This document shows positions 56,710 to 60,440 of a stretch of 60,440 nt of DNA, piece by piece (within the stretch, counting starts at the first letter, position 1; the number at the start of each line of letters is the position of its first letter). Position numbers and translations under genes: made by a program. The DNA lies in contig NZ_LSJA01000123.1 in assembly GCF_001556515.1 (NCBI RefSeq), positions 1-60,440 on the forward strand, given 5' to 3'. The stretch is from Caulobacter sp. CCH9-E1 (lineage in GTDB: Bacteria > Pseudomonadota > Alphaproteobacteria > Caulobacterales > Caulobacteraceae). The notes under the pieces are model-generated. The model had not been told where the DNA came from and ran no database searches. It saw only the letters and a program-made list of their open reading frames with translations.

Positions 56710-57465
56710 ATGAGCGCCCGTCGTCCGATGCTGATCGCCGCCATGGCGGGCGTGTCGCTGATGCTGGGCGGCGTGGCCTGGGCCGGCGAGACGAAGGTCG
56801 CCGTCGCCGCCAACTTCACCGAGGCCGCCCGTGAGATCGCCGCGCGGTTCAAGGCCAGGACGGGCCATGACGCGACGCTCAGCTTCGGGGCGTCCGGGCA
56901 GTTCTACGCCCAGATCGCCAACGGCGCGCCGTACGAGGTTTTCCTGTCGGCCGACGTCGAGCGGCCGCGGAAGGCCGAGGCCGAGGGCCTGGCGGTTCCC
57001 GGCTCGCGCTTCACCTACGCCACGGGACGCCTTGTGCTGTTCAGCAGGACGCCGGGCCTCGTCGATCCGAAAGGCGCGGTGCTGGCCAGGGGCGGCTTCG
57101 ACAAGCTGGCCATCGCCGACCCGAAGGCCGCCCCCTATGGCCAAGCGGCCATCGAGACCCTGACCCAGCTGAAGCTCTACGACGCCCTCAAGCCGAAGAT
57201 CGTCACCGGCGCCTCGATCACCCAAGCCTTCCAATACGTCCAGACCGGCGCGGCCGAGCTCGGCTTCGTGGCGCTGTCGCAGGTGATCGACGAGAAGGGC
57301 GGCTCGCGCTGGGTCGTTCCGGCCGCCGACCACACGCCGATCGCGCAGCAGGCCGTGCTGCTGAAGACCGGCCAGAACAGCGCGGCGGCCAAGGCGTTCC
57401 TGGCCTTCCTGAAGAGCGGCGAGGCCAAGGCGATCATCAAGCGCTACGGCTACGAGGTCCGCTGA
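56710..57465 (+). CDS. modA: Molybdate ABC transporter substrate-binding protein
   Basis: A 251-residue periplasmic binding protein with signal peptide [89 protein letters not shown] and [24 protein letters not shown] form the ModA oxyanion site. It delivers molybdate or tungstate to ModB. The frame is open to 56680, but the signal peptide fixes the start at 56710. Confidence 0.95.
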   Translation: MSARRPMLIAAMAGVSLMLGGVAWAGETKVAVAANFTEAAREIAARFKARTGHDATLSFGASGQFYAQIANGAPYEVFLSADVERPRKAEAEGLAVPGSRFTYATGRLVLFSRTPGLVDPKGAVLARGGFDKLAIADPKAAPYGQAAIETLTQLKLYDALKPKIVTGASITQAFQYVQTGAAELGFVALSQVIDEKGGSRWVVPAADHTPIAQQAVLLKTGQNSAAAKAFLAFLKSGEAKAIIKRYGYEVR

Positions 57466-57467
57466 GC

Positions 57468-58139
57468 ATGGGCGAGGTCCTGTGGCTGACGGCGAAGCTG
57501 GCGGGGATCACCACCCTGCTGCTGCTTGTTTTGGCCACGCCGCTGTCCTGGTGGCTGGCGCGCGGGCGCTCGTCGCTGCGCACCGTGGTCACCGCCGTGG
57601 TCGCTCTGCCGATCGTGCTGCCGCCGACGGTGCTGGGCTTCTACCTGCTGATCGCCTTGGGGCCGAAGAGCCCGCTGATGGTCCTGCTGCAGCCTTTCGG
57701 CGTGCGGACCCTGGCCTTCACGTTCGAAGGGCTGGTCATCGGCTCGCTGATCTATTCGCTGCCGTTCGCGGTGCAGCCGCTGCGCAACGCCTTCATCGCC
57801 GTGGGCGACGAGCCGCTGGAAGCCGCCGCGACGCTCGGCGCCTCGCCATGGGATCGCTTCTGGCGGGTGGCCTTGCCGTTGGCCCTGCCCGGCTATGTCG
57901 CCGCCGGGATCCTGACCTTCGCCCACACGGTTGGCGAGTTCGGCGTGGTCATGATGCTGGGCGGCAATATCCCCGGCGAGACCACGGTGCTGTCGACCGA
58001 GATCTATCGCCTGGTCGAGGGGCTGGAGTGGGGGCAGGCCCACCGCCTGTCGCTGCTGCTGCTGGTCTTCGCGTTCACCGTGCTGCTGGCGCTGCTGGCC
58101 ATCGAGCGGCGGTCGCGGGTGCTGGACCCAAAGGGGTGA
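57468..58139 (+). CDS. modB: Molybdate ABC transporter permease
   Basis: A 223-residue inner-membrane permease with five to six helices. The EAA loop is [33 protein letters not shown], and [19 protein letters not shown] is typical of ModB. It starts 2 bp after modA. No modC ATPase follows: the next gene is on the opposite strand with its stop directly abutting. ModB therefore must pair with a ModC encoded elsewhere. Confidence 0.95.
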   Translation: MGEVLWLTAKLAGITTLLLLVLATPLSWWLARGRSSLRTVVTAVVALPIVLPPTVLGFYLLIALGPKSPLMVLLQPFGVRTLAFTFEGLVIGSLIYSLPFAVQPLRNAFIAVGDEPLEAAATLGASPWDRFWRVALPLALPGYVAAGILTFAHTVGEFGVVMMLGGNIPGETTVLSTEIYRLVEGLEWGQAHRLSLLLLVFAFTVLLALLAIERRSRVLDPKG

Positions 58140-58772
58140 TCAGCACCCGTCCAGGTGATAGCGGATCAGCGCCCGCGCCGAGCGGGCCACGGCGCGCGAG
58201 GGGCCGTCCGCGCCGAGGGTGACGCGGGCGGTGTACGAGCCTTCCATCAGCAGCATCAGGGCGTCGGCCAGGTCGTCGTCCTTGGCCCCGGCGCGGCGCG
58301 CCAGGTCCGTGAGCCGCCGGTGCAGCTCCTTCTTGTAGTTGACCGAGACGACCTGGGCCGGGTGGCCCTCCTCGTGCAGCTCGATGGCGGCGTTCGACAG
58401 CGGGCAGCCGTGGACGTCCTTGTTGCAGGCCTTGGTCTCGAAGGCGTCGAAGATCGCCTCGAGCTGGGCGCGCGGGTCGGCGCAGCAGACCGCCGTGACG
58501 CTTTCCCACCAAGCCCAGTACTCGCGCTCCTGCTCGCGCAGGACCTCGGCCACCAGCTCGTCCTTGGACGGGAAGTTGCGATAGAGCGTCATCTTGGTGG
58601 CGTCGGCCTCGGCGGCGATCGTCTCGACGCCGACGGCGCGGATGCCGTGCTGATAGAACAGCTCGCGGGCGGTTTCGAAGATCCGGTCACGCGCCGGACG
58701 CTTGGACGCGGGCGCGCAAGCCGCCGCTTCCGTGTCGCCCACAACCCCGTCCCCAGAATTTCTTGTCGCCAT
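58140..58772 (-). CDS. TetR-family transcriptional repressor
   Basis: A 210-residue TetR-like regulator. The HTH is in RDRIFETARELFYQHGIRAVGVETIAAEADATKMTLYRNFPSKDELVAEVL. The C-terminal ligand domain contains several Cys (VCCADPR, KACNKDVHGCPL), as in a thiol- or metal-sensing subgroup. Its stop touches the modB stop. It is divergent from an RND-type membrane fusion protein and probably represses it through the sites at 58803-58844. The ATG at 58772 follows AGGAGAGG. Confidence 0.92.
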   Translation of the reverse strand: MATRNSGDGVVGDTEAAACAPASKRPARDRIFETARELFYQHGIRAVGVETIAAEADATKMTLYRNFPSKDELVAEVLREQEREYWAWWESVTAVCCADPRAQLEAIFDAFETKACNKDVHGCPLSNAAIELHEEGHPAQVVSVNYKKELHRRLTDLARRAGAKDDDLADALMLLMEGSYTARVTLGADGPSRAVARSARALIRYHLDGC

Positions 58773-58802
58773 TTTGGCGGACCTCTCCTTGACGTGCGAG
58801 TT

Positions 58803-58844
58803 ACCGGTCAGTATCTCTCGCCTGGAGCGATGATACCGAACGGT
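58803..58844. promoter_or_regulatory. Paired TetR operator sites
   Basis: ACCGGTCAGTATC (58803-58815) and GATACCGAACGGT (58832-58844) are inverted with 11 of 13 positions matching, 16 bp apart. Each also holds a smaller TACCG...CGGT-like dyad. They lie 31-72 bp upstream of the tetR start, in the divergent promoter, as expected for autorepression and control of the efflux gene. Confidence 0.7.
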
Positions 58845-58937
58845 CTCGTCACATCCTAAATCGTCATTCCCGTCGCCCGGGTCAAGTAACCGTCCCTGCG
58901 ACATTTGATCCCTTAAACCCCTAAGGAGCGCGCGCCA

Positions 58938-59126
58938 ATGCCCTCGCAAACAAACGTTTACGTTAGCGCGTCGCCCGCCAAGGCCGAGGACGATCTCCTG
59001 GCCTTCGTTCGGTCCCGCATCGGTTCAAAGCGGTCCTGGATCGGTCAATCCACGGTCCGCGCGTTCGGCGAGAACTGGTCATCCAAGACCGGCCGCGGCG
59101 CAGATCGACGCCCCGTTCTCGAATGA
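58938..59126 (+). CDS. Possible small ORF ahead of the RND adaptor
   Basis: A 62-codon ORF (MPSQTNVYVSASPAKAEDDLLAFVRSRIG to RRPVLE) with AAGGAG about 11 bases before the ATG. Its stop overlaps an in-frame ATG of the RND adaptor (ATGA at 59123), so coupled translation is possible. No family is recognised. It could be a leader peptide or a chance ORF. The rest of the 401-bp region between tetR and the adaptor shows only the operators. Confidence 0.3.
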   Translation: MPSQTNVYVSASPAKAEDDLLAFVRSRIGSKRSWIGQSTVRAFGENWSSKTGRGADRRPVLE

Positions 59127-59173
59127 CCGTCAGCGCGCCTTCACCTTTCTCCTCCCCGACAGGTTCCTCCCCC

Positions 59174-60337
59174 ATGCGTCTTCAACCCGTCATCACGTCC
59201 TTCGCCGGTCTGGCCGCCGTCGCCGTGCTGGCCGCCTGCTCGGCCCAGGCCAAGCAGGACGCCGCCGCCGCGCCGCCGCCCGCCCAGGTCACCGTCACCG
59301 ACGTCGCCTTCAAGTCCCTGCGCCAGTGGGATGACTTCACCGGCCGCCTCGAGCCGATCGACACCGTCGAGATCCGCCCGCGCGTCTCCGGCTATATCGA
59401 CGGCGCCCAGTTCACCGAGGGCGCGCGCGTCCACAAGGGCCAGGTGCTGTTCCAGATCGACCCGCGCCCCTACAAGGCCGAGGCCGACCGCGCCGCCGCC
59501 GAGGTGGCCCGCGCCAAGGCCCAGCTGGATCTGGCGGTGGTCAACCGCGAACGCGGTCGTCGCCTGATCGCGCAGAACGCCCTGGCCCAGAGCGAATTCG
59601 ATCGCCTGGCCTCGGAGGAGCGCGCCGCCCAGGCCAACCTTTCCGCCGCCCAGGCCGCCCTGCAGACCGCCCGCCTGAACCTGGAATGGACCCGCGTGAC
59701 CTCGCCGATCGACGGCCGGATCTCCAAGGCCAACATCACGCGCGGCAACCTGGTCACTCAGTCGTCGCTGCTGACGACCGTGGTTTCCGACACGCCGATC
59801 TACGCCGAGTTCAACGCCGACGAGCAGACCTTCCTGAAGTACGCCTCGGCCGAGCGCGGCAAGGGCGGTCCTGTCTATATGGGCCTGATGACCGAGGACG
59901 GCTATCCGCACGTCGGCAAGCTGGCCTTCATCGACAACGCCCTGGACGCCAAGAGCGGCACCATCGCCGGCCGGGCGATCTTCGCCAACGCCGACGGCCG
60001 CTTCACGCCGGGCCTGTTCGCCCGCATCCGCCTGGTCAGCGCCGAGAGCCAGACCGTGGCCCTCGCGCCGGATCGCGCCGTCGCGACCGATCTGGGCAAG
60101 CGCTTCGTCGTGGTGGTCAACAAGGCCAACAAGGCTGAATACCGCCCCGTCGAGATCGGCCCGCTGGCCGGCAACCTGCGCATCATCCGCTCGGGCCTGA
60201 AGCCCGGCGACCGGGTGATCGTCGGCGGCCTGCAGAAGGTCAAGCCGGGCGACACCGTGGCGCCCGTCAAGGTCAAGACCGAGAAGGCCGACCTGGACCA
60301 GCTGGCCCAGGTCGAAAGCCCGATCCGCCAGAACTGA
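59174..60337 (+). CDS. RND efflux periplasmic adaptor (membrane fusion lipoprotein)
   Basis: A 387-residue AcrA/MexE-type adaptor. The lipoprotein signal MRLQPVITSFAGLAAVAVLAAC has lipobox LAAC. The barrel-sandwich, lipoyl and hairpin regions follow: VEIRPRVSGYIDGAQFTEGARVHKGQVLFQID, an alpha-hairpin (about 85-160), and SPIDGRISKANITRGNLV. The C-terminal membrane-proximal part has KPGDRVIVGGLQKVKPGD. It should link an inner-membrane RND pump to an outer-membrane channel, with the pump gene expected just beyond the window. The frame is open to 59123, where an ATG would add 17 residues. Confidence 0.92.
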   Translation: MRLQPVITSFAGLAAVAVLAACSAQAKQDAAAAPPPAQVTVTDVAFKSLRQWDDFTGRLEPIDTVEIRPRVSGYIDGAQFTEGARVHKGQVLFQIDPRPYKAEADRAAAEVARAKAQLDLAVVNRERGRRLIAQNALAQSEFDRLASEERAAQANLSAAQAALQTARLNLEWTRVTSPIDGRISKANITRGNLVTQSSLLTTVVSDTPIYAEFNADEQTFLKYASAERGKGGPVYMGLMTEDGYPHVGKLAFIDNALDAKSGTIAGRAIFANADGRFTPGLFARIRLVSAESQTVALAPDRAVATDLGKRFVVVVNKANKAEYRPVEIGPLAGNLRIIRSGLKPGDRVIVGGLQKVKPGDTVAPVKVKTEKADLDQLAQVESPIRQN

Positions 60338-60344
60338 GAACGCT

Positions 60345-60440
60345 CCCTTCCCCCTCGATGGGGGAAGGGCGGGGATGGGGGTGACTTCGGCGCTGAAAGC
60401 TTGAGCGCCGTGTTCGCCATCCCCCTCAGCGATCACCCCC
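60345..60440. repeat. Intergenic inverted repeat at the window end
   Basis: CCTTCCCCCTCGATGGGGGAAGG is a palindrome, and GGGGATGGGGGTGA pairs imperfectly with the terminal CCATCCCCCTCAGCGATCACCCCC. GGCGCTGAAAGCTTGAGCGCC lies in the middle. It resembles families A and C in layout. The element may be cut by the window edge. Confidence 0.7.

Overview
The window is GC-rich, densely coded chromosomal DNA from an alphaproteobacterium, almost certainly Caulobacter or a close relative. The strongest markers are a LovK/LovR photosensory pair whose LOV cysteine and kinase histidine fall at residues 70 and 180, an rplU-rpmA / obg-proB-ubiD neighbourhood, a phoR...pstCAB-phoU-phoB locus, and intergenic inverted repeats of the mosaic type common in Caulobacter. 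I see no rRNA, tRNA, CRISPR array, insertion sequence or prophage. The DNA reads as core chromosome with a few accessory genes.

Layout. 0-5 kb: class A beta-lactamase divergent from an AmpR-type regulator, an OmpA-domain lipoprotein, an M28 peptidase and a small acetyltransferase. 5-8 kb: argB, a HAD nucleotidase and dapD overlap by ATGA as one minus-strand operon. 7.6-9.7 kb: SemiSWEET, lovR and lovK. 9.7-16 kb: a sulfate-type binding protein, an OprP-type porin and a large autotransporter. 16-24.3 kb: phosphate starvation, with phoR, then two coupled small ORFs and terC, then a three-repeat Pho box ahead of pstC-pstA-pstB-phoU-phoB. 24.3-30 kb: LytTR regulator plus membrane partner, purD, an APH-like kinase and a secreted amidohydrolase. 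30-39.5 kb: lipid A / envelope genes (MsbA-like ABC exporter, DUF374 acyltransferase, CDF metal exporter, waaA, lpxK), a tyrosine-phosphatase-like protein, and DUF4170, cysQ-like, pmbA-like and MAPEG genes. 39.5-42 kb: M14 peptidase and a mazEF toxin-antitoxin pair with an operator palindrome. 42-48.5 kb: obg-proB-ubiD, an orphan protein with an HNH-like remnant, an acetyltransferase, rpmA and rplU. 48.6-50.5 kb: a membrane protein and a CobW/zinc-chaperone GTPase behind a Zur-like palindrome. 50.7-56.7 kb: orphan ExbD, WD40 protein, nitroreductase, mtgA, GST, VOC and DUF899 proteins and a MarR regulator. 56.7-60.4 kb: modA-modB without modC, then a TetR regulator divergent from an RND-pump adaptor lipoprotein that runs up to the window edge.

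How the genes connect. Inorganic ion handling recurs: Pst/Pho, Sbp with a porin, ModAB, CDF, and CobW with a Zur-like box. Envelope assembly is the second theme. The least expected items are the highly structured terC leader with coupled small ORFs inside the pho locus, and the domesticated HNH-like protein next to obg. The repeats at gene ends fall into a few recognisable families and probably act as terminators or REP-like elements.
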